From JBICHN01 sp043101845 (GTDB taxonomy: Bacteria > Planctomycetota > Phycisphaerae > Phycisphaerales > UBA5793), in assembly GCA_043101845.1 (NCBI GenBank), contig JBICHN010000011.1, positions 1,178,001-1,242,000 on the forward strand: DNA of 64,000 bases. Reading direction: 5' to 3'. The notes under the pieces were generated by a model. That model ran no database searches, was not told the origin of the DNA, and saw only the letters and a list, made by a program, of their open reading frames with translations. A program made the translations under genes and the position numbers. This document shows, piece after piece, positions 52,792 to 62,201 of this stretch. Each line of letters opens with the position of its first letter. The first letter of the stretch is position 1.

Positions 52792-54351
52792 ATGCTCATG
52801 GTTCGAGAGATCATCCCGCGGCTTCTGCTCGTAATGACGCTTCTCGCGCTGGTCGTTCCGGTCGCGACCTCCGCGGTAGCGCAGAACCCGGAGAAGTCGA
52901 CGCCTCCGGCGGAAACTGCGCCTGTCGAACTCGACGCCGAGACGGCAAAGCAGCTCCGGGGATGGCATCGAGAGGCAGAGCAACTGTACCTCGCAGGGAA
53001 GCATGGCGAGGCGCTCGACCTCTGGAAGCGCATACTCGAGGTCGACCCGACCGATACGATCGCGCTCTACAACTCGGCGTGCGCGAAGGTCAAGCTCGGC
53101 GACCACGAGGACGCCGTGAAGCTCATCGAACTCGCGATCCTCAACGGCTTCGTCGACTTCGAAGATCTTGAACGCGATCCGGACCTCGACCCGATTCGTG
53201 ACCATCCGCGCATCCGCCTCATACTCGACACCATCGACGAGATCATGACCGAGGCGTTCTCGGAGGCCGCGGAATACATGCAGTCCTGGGCGGGAGAGGT
53301 GCTCGGCCCCGACGCGATCATCGAGCGTGACGACACGCACCGCTTTGTGTATGCGACAAACCTCGACCAAACGGCGCATGCGTCCATGCGGCGGACGATC
53401 GAGCGACAACTCGAGTATCAGATCGATCACCTCTTCGGCGGCCCGCCAAACTCGTATGTCCTTGTCCTGGCGCCTTCACCCGAGCGGGCGGACGCGATGC
53501 TTCAGTCGGTCCGCATCGGCGGTGTCTACGAGCACGACAAGCGACGGCTGATTACCCGCGAAATCGGTCCCTCGCTTCGGCATGAGATTACCCATGCGGT
53601 CCATCATGCGCACATGGATCGGCTCAATCAGCGTCACCCGATGTGGATTCAGGAAGGTCTCGCGGCGTTGTTCGAGTTCTACGAGTTTGACTCCTCCGGC
53701 GAGATTCGACCGCTTGACAACACGCGAATCAACATCGCAATCAACCTGGCGCGAGGCGCCGGACTCACGGACTGGCGCGAATTCTTCTCCGCCGATGATC
53801 GCCGATTCACTCAGGTTCGTCCCCGCGCGAAATACGCCGAGGCGCGGGCGATCTTCCAGTACCTGGCCGAACACGAGAAACTCGTGGAGTGGTATGAGTC
53901 GTACACCGACGGATACCGTGATGACCCGACGGGCGCTCGAGCGTTCGAAGAGGTCTTCGGCCAGGACCTCGACACGATCGAGCGGGAGTTCCGGCTCTGG
54001 CTGCGTAACCGTGAAAAGGCGCCGGAGCGGATTCGCGAGGACGAGGCGTCCCTCGGAGTCTGGGTCGCCGATCAGGGCGCCAACGATGGTGTGCTCGTCG
54101 TCGGCCTGCACGACGGTGGCGCTGCTCGTCGATCGGGTCTTCGATCCCGCGATGTGATCACCGCCATCGATGGCCAGCCCGTGTATGTGGTCGAGGAGAT
54201 TATCTATGAGATTGCCCGGCGCCATGAGGGCGATACGGTGACTCTGCGCGTGCGACGCGGCACGCGCTACGACGAGATCACAGTCGAGTTACAGCCCGTC
54301 AAGCCATTGCGGCACACGGTCATCGTGCAGGAACCCGGTGTCGCCGTCTAG
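52792..54351 (+). CDS. Exported TPR - HExxH - PDZ protease-like protein (DUF1570-like)
   Basis: 519 residues. A signal peptide ends near TSAVAQ (about 31). TPR-like repeats (WHREAEQLYLAGKHGEALDLWKRILEVDPTD) are followed by a gluzincin-like domain with SLRHEITHAVHH (H264-H268) and WIQEGLAALFE, giving the third metal ligand. A C-terminal PDZ (GVLVVGLHDGGAARRSGLRSRDVITAIDG, about 425-500) completes it. Such DUF1570-like peptidases are common in planctomycetes. Location is periplasmic or outer-membrane facing. It lies 12 bases after purN. Confidence 0.85.
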   Translation: MLMVREIIPRLLLVMTLLALVVPVATSAVAQNPEKSTPPAETAPVELDAETAKQLRGWHREAEQLYLAGKHGEALDLWKRILEVDPTDTIALYNSACAKVKLGDHEDAVKLIELAILNGFVDFEDLERDPDLDPIRDHPRIRLILDTIDEIMTEAFSEAAEYMQSWAGEVLGPDAIIERDDTHRFVYATNLDQTAHASMRRTIERQLEYQIDHLFGGPPNSYVLVLAPSPERADAMLQSVRIGGVYEHDKRRLITREIGPSLRHEITHAVHHAHMDRLNQRHPMWIQEGLAALFEFYEFDSSGEIRPLDNTRINIAINLARGAGLTDWREFFSADDRRFTQVRPRAKYAEARAIFQYLAEHEKLVEWYESYTDGYRDDPTGARAFEEVFGQDLDTIEREFRLWLRNREKAPERIREDEASLGVWVADQGANDGVLVVGLHDGGAARRSGLRSRDVITAIDGQPVYVVEEIIYEIARRHEGDTVTLRVRRGTRYDEITVELQPVKPLRHTVIVQEPGVAV

Positions 54352-54489
54352 CTTCCCGTCGGCCCGGGGCCGCGTCTCCGCGTGCTGTTATGCAGCTCAC
54401 CGTGCGGCGATCCTTTGCTGCATCTCCGAATGAACTGATCCGAGCTCGCGCGTCGACCGATGAGGGCGCGTGATCGCTTCTGCATTCTT

Positions 54490-54525
54490 CGGCGTGCGGT
54501 GCGTTATCGGCGTGCGGTGCGTTAT
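54490..54525. repeat. Two tandem 18-base repeats
   Basis: CGGCGTGCGGTGCGTTAT occurs twice in succession (54490-54507 and 54508-54525), in the 236-base gap upstream of the next gene, and is followed by a partial CGGCG. Possibly a regulatory or slippage-prone element. Confidence 0.6.
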
Positions 54526-54587
54526 CGGCGGGTGGTCGATGCGGCGTCGAAGCAGCGGACACGCGATGGTCATTGAGGAGGCCGCCG

Positions 54588-55487
54588 ATGTCGTCGTTCC
54601 CATCGAGTCCCGGCGCTCGCTACTACCAGCCCTCCGGCATTACTTCGCCCGTTGGTCCCGTGCTCATGTTCGTGTTCGGCGGCGCCGTCGCGGCGACGCT
54701 CGGACTCGTGTACGGATTCATCAGCTGGCATAACCCATTGATCTACATCAATGCCCTTGGCTGTCTGGCGATGGCGGCGTTCGCGGGCATGGCCGCAGGC
54801 TGGGGTGTGAAGCTCGGGCATGTGCGGGCTCCCGCCCTCGCGGCGCTCATCGGTCTCGTGATCGGACTCATCGCCATATTCGCGGCATGGATTGGATGGA
54901 TGCGGGCTCTGACCGGCGATGTCGTTGGACAGGGCGCCTGGATGACGGACCCGATGACGCTGTGGAACGAGGCGATGGCGTTGACCGAGCAGGGGGTCTG
55001 GTCCGTCTTCAACGTGACGCCGAGAGGCAGTGGACTCCTTACGCTCTGGGGGATCGAGGCCACGGCGATCATCGTCGTCGCGACGGCGGTGAGCTGGTAC
55101 GAATCGATGCAGCCTTTCTGCGAGCGGTGCCAACGCTGGGCCGACGACTACGGGGAGCCGGCGAAACTCCGTGATCGCGGGAACGCCGACATGCTCAAGT
55201 CTTTGCTTGAACAGGGTGACCTGCAATGCCTCGTCGCGCTCGGCCCGATCGACTCGAGCGACGATTGCTGGATCGAGGCGCGCGTTCGCGCCTGTCCGCA
55301 ATGCGAACGCATCGGGTATCTCGACCTCAATGCCGTGCGTCGCGAATTCGACGAGCATGGGAACGAGCGCGAGGTGAAACGCGTACTTGTGGAATGGCTG
55401 ATCGTCGCAGGAGACGAGTTCGTCATCGCGAAGAGCCTGATTGATGGCGAAGCGTGGCGAACCCACGCGCAGCAGTTCGCCGCCTAG
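54588..55487 (+). CDS. Membrane protein with cysteine-pair cytoplasmic domain, function unknown
   Basis: 299 residues from the ATG at 54588 (GAGGAGG upstream). Four hydrophobic helices span about 20-175 (VGPVLMFVFGGAVAATLGLVYGF, INALGCLAMAAFAGMAAGWG, LAALIGLVIGLIAIFAAWIG, IEATAIIVVATAVSWY). The soluble C-terminal part has CERCQRWADD and CPQCERIGYLDL, two CxxC knuckles fitting a zinc ribbon. I do not recognise the family. A convergent small lipoprotein gene follows. Confidence 0.75.
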   Translation: MSSFPSSPGARYYQPSGITSPVGPVLMFVFGGAVAATLGLVYGFISWHNPLIYINALGCLAMAAFAGMAAGWGVKLGHVRAPALAALIGLVIGLIAIFAAWIGWMRALTGDVVGQGAWMTDPMTLWNEAMALTEQGVWSVFNVTPRGSGLLTLWGIEATAIIVVATAVSWYESMQPFCERCQRWADDYGEPAKLRDRGNADMLKSLLEQGDLQCLVALGPIDSSDDCWIEARVRACPQCERIGYLDLNAVRREFDEHGNEREVKRVLVEWLIVAGDEFVIAKSLIDGEAWRTHAQQFAA

Positions 55488-55500
55488 CGACGCGCGGGGC

Positions 55501-55893
55501 TTACCAGGTTGACTCCACCTCGAGCACGCCGACGAGGGGTCGCTCCGCATCCGAGGTCCGTTCCACCACGAAGCGAAGCATGCGATCATCGCGGGTCAGG
55601 CGCGCAGCGGCGCGATTGTCCGCGGTATCCATCTCGCCGAGCGTCCATCCGTCGCCGACGAGCTTCTCGACATACTTGCGCACGATTTCGACGGGCGATT
55701 CGTCGCCGGATCCGTCGAATTCGATGTTCGCGTGCCGGAGACGATTGTTTGTAATCACCAGATCGTGCGCGACGACCATACTCAGGCTTGGGGGCTCGTG
55801 AATGTCAGTGCCGAGGATGCCGCTCGCGCTACAGCCGAGCAGAGCGTTCACGATGAAGATGGCGACGAGAGGTATGCGGAGTTGGGCGCCCAT
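55501..55893 (-). CDS. Small lipoprotein, function unknown
   Basis: 130 residues. The signal MGAQLRIPLVAIFIVNALLGC places the lipidated Cys at 21. The rest is a single small alpha/beta domain (SLSMVVAHDLVITNNRLRHANIEFDGSGDESP, then VRKYVEKLVGDGWTLGEMD) without a recognised family. It is convergent with the membrane protein gene. Confidence 0.72.
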   Translation of the reverse strand: MGAQLRIPLVAIFIVNALLGCSASGILGTDIHEPPSLSMVVAHDLVITNNRLRHANIEFDGSGDESPVEIVRKYVEKLVGDGWTLGEMDTADNRAAARLTRDDRMLRFVVERTSDAERPLVGVLEVESTW

Positions 55894-55945
55894 CGACCGC
55901 TCCCTGAGTAGACGCCCACATCCTATCGCTCGAAGAACGAGGCGA

Positions 55946-56377
55946 TCAGGCTAGGAAATCAATCCGGGTTTCTTCAGTCGTTTCATTGGCCTCATTGACT
56001 GGAGGCGAGACTTCGGCCGAGGGGGGACTTTCGAGCAGATGTCCGAAGTGAGATCGAAGCCGACTCTCCGCATTTGGCTTGAAGTGATCCGCGTTGAGCT
56101 GGCGAACCACGCCGTGCGCACGGCCCGGCCTCTGGTCGCCCCGTTCATCGGCGTGGCGAATGTCGACGACATCGGTGTGACGAGGCGTCTTTGTGGGAAC
56201 CGCCGGTTTCGACCGATCCGTGACACCGCCGCCCCGGGGGCCGGAATCATGCGGCGGAATCGTGGTGGAGGAGAGACCAGAGTCGGGAATCGCGTTCATG
56301 AGCGTTGTTCCGGTCTGAGAATGGTGGAGCAGGGCCTCGTAGTCACTATCGGATCGAGGACCGCTCTTCTTGATCAA
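55946..56377 (-). CDS. Hypothetical protein, possibly disordered
   Basis: 143 residues from a TTG at 56377. Composition is hydrophilic, rich in Pro, Thr, Arg, Ser and Glu, with no clear fold or family. It starts 6 bases after the stop of the 92-residue gene upstream, which supports an operon of two genes, but the evidence that this frame is translated is modest. Confidence 0.45.
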   Translation of the reverse strand: MIKKSGPRSDSDYEALLHHSQTGTTLMNAIPDSGLSSTTIPPHDSGPRGGGVTDRSKPAVPTKTPRHTDVVDIRHADERGDQRPGRAHGVVRQLNADHFKPNAESRLRSHFGHLLESPPSAEVSPPVNEANETTEETRIDFLA

Positions 56378-56383
56378 GGATGT

Positions 56384-56662
56384 CTACTGCGGCGCCGGAT
56401 CCTCGATCCAGACGCGGTAACACGGCGAGCAGAGATGCAGCGTGAGGCGGCGATGGATCTGGTCCATGAGGCTCGACTCTGACTCGTCGGCGAGGCCGGC
56501 GAGAATCGCATCGATCTCCATGGCGATCTCCTCGGACGACTCCGATCCGTCGATCGTGGGCGGCGAGGGATCTGCGAACGCCTCGATACGAACGACATAG
56601 AAGTTTCCGCGTCCGGGCTGCAACTCGGCGCCGCACCGGTGGCATAAGAGGGGAGTGGTCAT
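56384..56662 (-). CDS. Small CxxC protein, function unknown
   Basis: 92 residues. It has two separated cysteine pairs, LCHRCGAEL at the N terminus and LCSPCYRVW near the C terminus, consistent with a single zinc ribbon; the middle is acidic. The sequence looks like a conserved planctomycete-type small protein, but I cannot name a family. Divergent from the S9 peptidase gene. Confidence 0.7.
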   Translation of the reverse strand: MTTPLLCHRCGAELQPGRGNFYVVRIEAFADPSPPTIDGSESSEEIAMEIDAILAGLADESESSLMDQIHRRLTLHLCSPCYRVWIEDPAPQ

Positions 56663-56821
56663 GGAGTGCGTCAGGTTCCCGAGCGTCGTGAGGTGAGATC
56701 GTATTCACAAGCCCCTTCGGGGGATCGGCCGCGATTGACTCGAGGCCGACGCGCCGGACAATCCCGCTACGCGTCGCCCGTAGAGTCGCCCGGATGCGGC
56801 GATGAACTCAGGAGGTCTGGT

Positions 56822-58861
56822 ATGCGTTCTTTTGTCAACTCACTCGCGTTCTCCGCCGTCATTCCGATGCTGTGCGCCACTTTCCCGGCGTTCGCGTCGA
56901 GTTCGTTCGAAGAGGATGTTCCCTTGATTTCACGCGAAACCTTCTTTGGCAACCCGGACAAGGCGTCGCTCCGACTCAGCCCCGACGGTCAGCGATTGTC
57001 GTATCTCGCGCCCCTCGACGGCGTGCTCAATATCTGGGTCGCGCCGGCGGACCATCCAGACCAGGCGAAGCCCGTCACGAAGGACGACGGCCGCGGAATC
57101 CGAAACTACTTCTGGGCGTACACCAACGATCAGATCGTCTACCTCAAGGACAAAGACGGCGACGAGAACTGGCGCGTCTACGCGGTCGAGGTTGAAACCG
57201 GAGAAACCACCGATCTCACGCCGGTCGATGGTGTCGCAGCCCGGATTCAGGAAGTGAGCCACAAGACCCCGAATGAGATACTGATCGCGATCAACGACCG
57301 TGATCCACGACTCCACGATGTCTACCGGGTGAATCTCGAGACTGGAGAGCGCGAACTCGTCGCTCAGAACGATCAGGGCTTCGTCGGATTCCTTACAGAC
57401 GACGATTACCGCGTGCGGATGGCGATGCGGATGACGCCGGATGGCGGCTCCGAGATTCTCCGGTATGACGACGGCGAATGGAGCTCGTTCGCGAAGATCG
57501 GTCCGGCGGACGCGTTGACCACTTCCGCCATCGGTTTCGATAAGAGCGGCGAAACGCTCTACATGACCGACAGTCGCGATCGAGATACCGCAGCGCTCAA
57601 GGCCGTGTCGCTCGAAACGGGCGATTCTCGCGTCATCGCCGAAGACAATCGCGCCGATGTCGGTGACGCGATGATCCACCCGACGGAGAAGACAATCGAA
57701 GCGGTCGGCTTCAACTACAAGCGAAAGAACTGGAAGGTTCTCGATGAGTCGATCGAGCGCGATCTCGAGTACCTGCGAACCGTCGCGGATGGCGATCTCG
57801 AAGTCGTGAGCCGCACGCTCAATGACGACGAGTGGATTGTCGCGTATCTCATGGATAATGGTCCGGTGCGCTATTACCACTATGAGCGCGAGTCGCAGAA
57901 CGCGAAGTTTCTCTTCACGAACCGATCAGACCTCGAAGGGTTGCCGCTCGCGAAGATGCGACCGGTCGTCATTGACGCCCGCGATGGGAAGAAGCTCGTA
58001 AGTTACCTCACGATTCCAACCGCGGACGAGTCGGCGGGCGAAGCGGGGGGTACCTGGCCGATGGTTCTTCTCGTGCACGGCGGACCGTGGGCGCGTGATG
58101 AGTGGGGCTACAACCCGATCCATCAATGGCTCGCCAATCGCGGTTATGCGGTACTCAGCGTGAACTTCCGCGGCTCGACCGGCTTCGGCAAGGAGTTCCT
58201 TAACGCCGGGAATCGCGAATGGGCGGCGGCGATGCATGATGATCTCATCGACGCGACCCAATGGGCGATTGACGGCGGTGTCGCCGATCCCGATCGAGTC
58301 GCGATCATGGGAGGCAGCTACGGTGGATACGCGACGCTGGTCGGCCTCACCTTTACACCGGATCTCTTCGCGTGCGGCGTGGACATCGTCGGTCCATCGA
58401 ATCTCGTGACCCTGCTCAACAGCATTCCGCCATACTGGGCGCCGATGATCGAGATGTTCACGACCCGGGTCGGCGACCACCGAACGGAGGAGGGCCGCGC
58501 GTTCCTGCTCGAACGCTCACCGCTCAGCTTTGTGGAGCGTATCGAGAAGCCGCTTCTCATCGGCCAGGGAGCGAACGACCCGCGGGTCAAGCAGGCCGAA
58601 GCGGATCAGATCGTCGCCGCGATGGAGGAGAAGAGCATTCCGGTGACCTATGTGCTCTTTCCGGATGAAGGCCACGGATTCGCCCGGCCCGAGAACAATC
58701 TGGCGTTCTTCGCGGTCACCGAGGCGTTCCTCGCCGAGCACCTGGGAGGGCGTCGCGAGCCGATCGGAGACGACTTCGAGGGATCGTCGCTCCAGGTCCC
58801 GGTAGGAGCCGACGGCGTACCCGGAGTCGCGGAGGCGCTCGCGCCGGCGACCGATGGCTGA
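56822..58861 (+). CDS. Secreted S9 prolyl oligopeptidase-family peptidase
   Basis: 679 residues from the ATG at 56822 (AGGAGG upstream). A signal peptide ends near PAFASS (about 27). An N-terminal WD40/propeller domain (35-400; SPDGQRLSYLAPLDGVLNIWV) is followed by the hydrolase domain: LLVHGGPWARDEWGYNP, VAIMGGSYGGYATLVGLTF (Ser499), GQGANDPRVKQ (Asp) and PDEGHGFARPEN (His), a complete triad. This is the S9C/dipeptidyl-peptidase or acylaminoacyl-peptidase type. The tail after the last helix is unusually acidic and Gly/Ala-rich. Confidence 0.92.
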   Translation: MRSFVNSLAFSAVIPMLCATFPAFASSSFEEDVPLISRETFFGNPDKASLRLSPDGQRLSYLAPLDGVLNIWVAPADHPDQAKPVTKDDGRGIRNYFWAYTNDQIVYLKDKDGDENWRVYAVEVETGETTDLTPVDGVAARIQEVSHKTPNEILIAINDRDPRLHDVYRVNLETGERELVAQNDQGFVGFLTDDDYRVRMAMRMTPDGGSEILRYDDGEWSSFAKIGPADALTTSAIGFDKSGETLYMTDSRDRDTAALKAVSLETGDSRVIAEDNRADVGDAMIHPTEKTIEAVGFNYKRKNWKVLDESIERDLEYLRTVADGDLEVVSRTLNDDEWIVAYLMDNGPVRYYHYERESQNAKFLFTNRSDLEGLPLAKMRPVVIDARDGKKLVSYLTIPTADESAGEAGGTWPMVLLVHGGPWARDEWGYNPIHQWLANRGYAVLSVNFRGSTGFGKEFLNAGNREWAAAMHDDLIDATQWAIDGGVADPDRVAIMGGSYGGYATLVGLTFTPDLFACGVDIVGPSNLVTLLNSIPPYWAPMIEMFTTRVGDHRTEEGRAFLLERSPLSFVERIEKPLLIGQGANDPRVKQAEADQIVAAMEEKSIPVTYVLFPDEGHGFARPENNLAFFAVTEAFLAEHLGGRREPIGDDFEGSSLQVPVGADGVPGVAEALAPATDG

Positions 58862-58880
58862 CCTGATTACATGCGGGCGC

Positions 58881-60368
58881 TTATTGAACCAGCTGGTCGA
58901 CCACATTTGAAGACGCGCCCTGGTGGGCGGCCTGCAGCCAGACGCGGCGCCCTTGAGCGTTCGCCGGCGGTTGCGCCGTGTAGCCGGCGAGCCCCGTGCC
59001 GTTCGCGCGAGACTGCCCGATGAGGGTCGGTTGCAGGAGGGCGAGCGTCGTCCCGAGCTGCGGCGCGGGGGTTGGTCCGACGCCTCGAACGCTGTAGACG
59101 AAATACACCATGGCGCCGGGGGTGGCGTTCGTGACACCCATGGACGCTGACTCGCCCGCGATGAGCGGCGCGACATCGAGGTGCAGCCGACTCGCGATCC
59201 GATACACCCCACCGTTGCGGTAATCGAGCACATAGAGCTCGCCATCGGCGTCTTCACCGAACGATGAGGTGGCCGGGAGGTCGGCGCCGGCCGGCGGCGA
59301 GAGGGCCGGAGTGTGGTCGACCAGGTCGACGCCGACGCCGTTCTCGACGCGGATCGACCAGATCTCATTACTGCACCAGTCGCCGAAGAAATAGGCGCCG
59401 TTCCAGAGCGGGAGCGATGATCCTCGATAGACATGGCCCCCCGTTATCGCACAGCGGAACCGGGGAGAAAGCGTGTGCTCGTAGGTATAGGCGGGCGAGA
59501 AGAGCTCCCCGTTGGGATCGCAGTCGAACGGCGGGTGATAACACTCGACGCCTTCCATCCGATTCCATCCGCCATTCAACCCACCCATGCCGGGCGGGAT
59601 GACATCGATCTCTTCCCACTCGTCCTGGCCGACATCGGCGATGTAGAGCTCACCCGTCTGTCGGTCGAAGCTCATGCGCCACGGGTTGCGCATACCGAGC
59701 ATCCAGATCTCATCACGAACCGTCGGGTCGCCAACGAATGGATTGTCGACGGGAATCGCGTACGGAAAGGCGCCGTCGACATCGATGCGCAGAATCTTTC
59801 CGTAGAGGAGACCGCCGTTCTGTCCATGGCCGTTTGGATCGCCCTGCGGCCCGGCGTCGCCGCTTGAAATGTAGAGCATACCGTCGGGTCCGAAGCAGAT
59901 CGTGCCGCCGTAGTGCTGAGTCGCGCCTTCCGGACGGTTTACGAACATGATCGGAGTTCCCGAGTCGGGATCGACCGTGTGCGGATCATCCGCCGCGACG
60001 GTGTACCGCGCAATCAGGTAATCGTTGTTCAGCGTCGAGGCGGCGATGTAGACATAGCCGTTGTCAGTGAAGTTCGGATGAAACGCGATGCAGAAGAGGC
60101 CACCGTCACCGAGGAGGTTCGTCGAACCGCGAATCGTGAGAAACGGCTTCGACCGCAGACGACCGTCGTGGAAGACGCGGACGGCGCCACGACGCTCCAC
60201 GATGAACAGGCGCTTCGCGTCATCTGGATCGGAGGTGACGAAGACGGGCGATTCGAGCCCCTCGACGACCAGGTTGGCTCGCAGTTCCTGCGCACGGGCC
60301 GCGCGGTCGGCGCTGATTGCGCCAGCCGTCACCAGAAGGATCAGGCGACACCGATTCATCCACGACAC
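58881..60368 (-). CDS. Secreted PQQ-type sugar dehydrogenase-like propeller protein
   Basis: 495 residues from the GTG at 60368, which has GGGAAGGG 8 bases upstream; ATG at 60359 is an alternative. A signal peptide ends near ARAQ. The propeller shows the soluble glucose dehydrogenase/Gdh_2-type motifs: LRANLVVEGLESPVFVTSDPDD, LLGDGGLFCIAFHPNFTDNGYVYI, GGTICFGPDGMLYISSGDAG and GKILRIDVDG. The last 110 residues are a separate domain (LDVAPLIAGESASMGVTNATPGAMVYFVY ... GASSNVVDQLVQ), related to the C terminus of the secreted protein at 32101. Whether it binds PQQ is not certain. Confidence 0.82.
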   Translation of the reverse strand: MSWMNRCRLILLVTAGAISADRAARAQELRANLVVEGLESPVFVTSDPDDAKRLFIVERRGAVRVFHDGRLRSKPFLTIRGSTNLLGDGGLFCIAFHPNFTDNGYVYIAASTLNNDYLIARYTVAADDPHTVDPDSGTPIMFVNRPEGATQHYGGTICFGPDGMLYISSGDAGPQGDPNGHGQNGGLLYGKILRIDVDGAFPYAIPVDNPFVGDPTVRDEIWMLGMRNPWRMSFDRQTGELYIADVGQDEWEEIDVIPPGMGGLNGGWNRMEGVECYHPPFDCDPNGELFSPAYTYEHTLSPRFRCAITGGHVYRGSSLPLWNGAYFFGDWCSNEIWSIRVENGVGVDLVDHTPALSPPAGADLPATSSFGEDADGELYVLDYRNGGVYRIASRLHLDVAPLIAGESASMGVTNATPGAMVYFVYSVRGVGPTPAPQLGTTLALLQPTLIGQSRANGTGLAGYTAQPPANAQGRRVWLQAAHQGASSNVVDQLVQ

Positions 60369-60575
60369 GAGAGTGACCCTTCCCCGGTTCCGAGAATCGC
60401 CCGCGGCGCCACGACGCCATCGGCGGTCACACCGACGACGGGGCGAACTCACGACCAAGGTACGACGCGCCGCCCGGCGACGCAAGCCTGTGGTCATGAG
60501 CCGACCATTCAGTGTATCGACTCGAATCGGGCCCGTCTCCGTGGTCGAACCCCGAGGTACGGTCAGAAAGACCGC

Positions 60576-61826
60576 TCAGTCGCCTCGATAACGGCCAAGG
60601 ACGAGCGAGACATTGTGCCCGCCGAATCCGAAGCTGTTGCTCATCGCGTACTCGATCCGCCGCTCCCGGGCCTTGAGGGGCGCGAAATCGAGATCGAACT
60701 CGGGGTCTTCGCAGTTCGCCGTGGGGGGGCAGACCTGGTGATAGAGCGCCTGGGTCGTCGCGACGGCCTCGATGCCTCCCGACGCCCCGAGCGTATGGCC
60801 CGTCACGGATTTCGTCGAAGAGACCGTGAGCTTCTTCGCATGATCACCGAAGACGCTCTTCACCGCCGCGACTTCCGCGGCGTCGCCGAGTGGGGTCGAA
60901 GTGCCGTGGGCGTTGATGTAGTCAATCTGCTCCGGCCGGAGGCCCGCGTCCTTGAGGGCGAGTCTCATGCACTTCGCAGCGCCGGCGCCATCTTCCGGCG
61001 GGGCCGTGATGTGATTCGCGTCGCCGGACGAGCCCCAGCCGAGGAGTTCGCTGTAGATCGTCGCGCCGCGCTTCTTCGCGTGTTCGAGTTCTTCGAGAAC
61101 GATGATGCCGGCCCCCTCGGCGAGAACGAATCCATCGCGGTTCTTGTCGAACGGTCGCGACGCGTGATTCGGATCATCGTTGCGGTCGGACAGCGCCCGC
61201 ATGACCATGAACCCGGCCATGCAGAGCGGAGTCATCGCGGCTTCCGCGCCGCCGGTGACGATGACCTCGGCGTCACCATCCTGGATGAGTTGGAGCGCAT
61301 CGCCAATCGCGTTGCCGCCGGAGGCGCACGCCGTCGCCGGGGCGCTGTTCGGCCCCTTGAGGCCGTACTTGATCGAGACATTGCCGGCGCACGCGTTCAC
61401 CATGAGCCGGGGCACGAGGAACGGCGTCACGCGCCCGGGCCCCTTTTCGACCATCTTGGCGATGTTCTCTTCGATGGTGCTCACGCCGCCGACGCCCGAT
61501 CCGATCACGACGCCGCAGCGATACGGGTCTTCCTTCTCGAAGTCGATTCCCGAGCGATCGGCGGCCTCGATGGCTGCGTACATCCCGAGCGCTGCGAATC
61601 GGTCGAGTCGCTTCACGGAGCCGCGGTCGAGCCGGTCCGATCCGTCCCAGTCGATGACCTGGCCGCCGAATTTGACAGACCACTGTTCGCCCTGGTAGCG
61701 GTCGATGGGGGTCATGTTCGGCTCACCGGCAAGCATGGTCTGCCAGACCGACTCGGCGTCGTGCCCGACATTGCAGATGCTGCCAAATCCGGTAATGACC
61801 ACTCGTCGTGGGTTGTGATCGCTCAT
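60576..61826 (-). CDS. fabF: Beta-ketoacyl-ACP synthase II
   Basis: 416 residues, the usual length. Thiolase-fold condensing enzyme with Cys167 in PATACASGGNAIGDAL, His in NAHGTSTPLGD and His in SVTGHTLGASG, giving the Cys-His-His triad. N terminus RRVVITGFGSICNVG and C terminus YAMSNSFGFGGHNVSLVLGRY are typical. It elongates acyl-ACP in type II fatty acid synthesis. Last gene of the fab cluster on the minus strand; an AGGA element precedes the ATG. Confidence 0.96.
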   Translation of the reverse strand: MSDHNPRRVVITGFGSICNVGHDAESVWQTMLAGEPNMTPIDRYQGEQWSVKFGGQVIDWDGSDRLDRGSVKRLDRFAALGMYAAIEAADRSGIDFEKEDPYRCGVVIGSGVGGVSTIEENIAKMVEKGPGRVTPFLVPRLMVNACAGNVSIKYGLKGPNSAPATACASGGNAIGDALQLIQDGDAEVIVTGGAEAAMTPLCMAGFMVMRALSDRNDDPNHASRPFDKNRDGFVLAEGAGIIVLEELEHAKKRGATIYSELLGWGSSGDANHITAPPEDGAGAAKCMRLALKDAGLRPEQIDYINAHGTSTPLGDAAEVAAVKSVFGDHAKKLTVSSTKSVTGHTLGASGGIEAVATTQALYHQVCPPTANCEDPEFDLDFAPLKARERRIEYAMSNSFGFGGHNVSLVLGRYRGD

Positions 61827-61875
61827 GGGTATCCTGGCGTCCTGGTGTCCGGCCTGAGGGATACGGATATGCGAA

Positions 61876-61912
61876 GTCGGCCGGGCGCCGATTCCAGACC
61901 GGGCCGGCCGAC
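61876..61912. other. Inverted repeat between acpP and fabF
   Basis: GTCGGCCGG (61876-61884) pairs perfectly with CCGGCCGAC (61904-61912), loop 19 bases. No U tract follows on the minus strand. It may tune the very different acpP and fabF levels. Confidence 0.45.
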
Positions 61913-61949
61913 CGCCATTCTACTCGTCATCCACCCGCGCGGTCGGCGA

Positions 61950-62201
61950 TTACTCGCCGCCCTCGTTCGCCTTCATGATGTAGTCGATCGCCTGACCGAC
62001 CGTCTGGATCTTCTCCGCGTCCTCATCAGGGATCGAGGTCTCGAACTCATCCTCGAGTTCCATCACGAGTTCTACGGTATCCAGGCTGTCCGCGTTCAGG
62101 TCGTTGACGAAGCTCGTCTCGCGAGTGATCTGCGACTTGTCCACGCCCATCTGCTCAGCCACGATGTTGATCACCTTGGCTTCGACTTCCGCTTCGTTCA
62201 C
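61950..62201 (-). CDS. acpP: Acyl carrier protein
   Basis: 83 residues, typical ACP: helix I VEAKVINIVAEQMGVDKSQI, the phosphopantetheine site LNADSLDTVELVMELED with Ser39, and TVGQAIDYIMKA at the end. Carries growing acyl chains in fatty acid synthesis. The start is a GTG with GAGGAG 8 bases upstream. The GTG overlaps the stop of a three-codon ATG frame. It lies between fabG and fabF, as in many bacteria. Confidence 0.96.
   Translation of the reverse strand: MNEAEVEAKVINIVAEQMGVDKSQITRETSFVNDLNADSLDTVELVMELEDEFETSIPDEDAEKIQTVGQAIDYIMKANEGGE

Noticed and set aside
58862..58880. Terminator between the S9 peptidase and sugar dehydrogenase genes
   Set aside because: The 19-base gap holds no hairpin or T tract.
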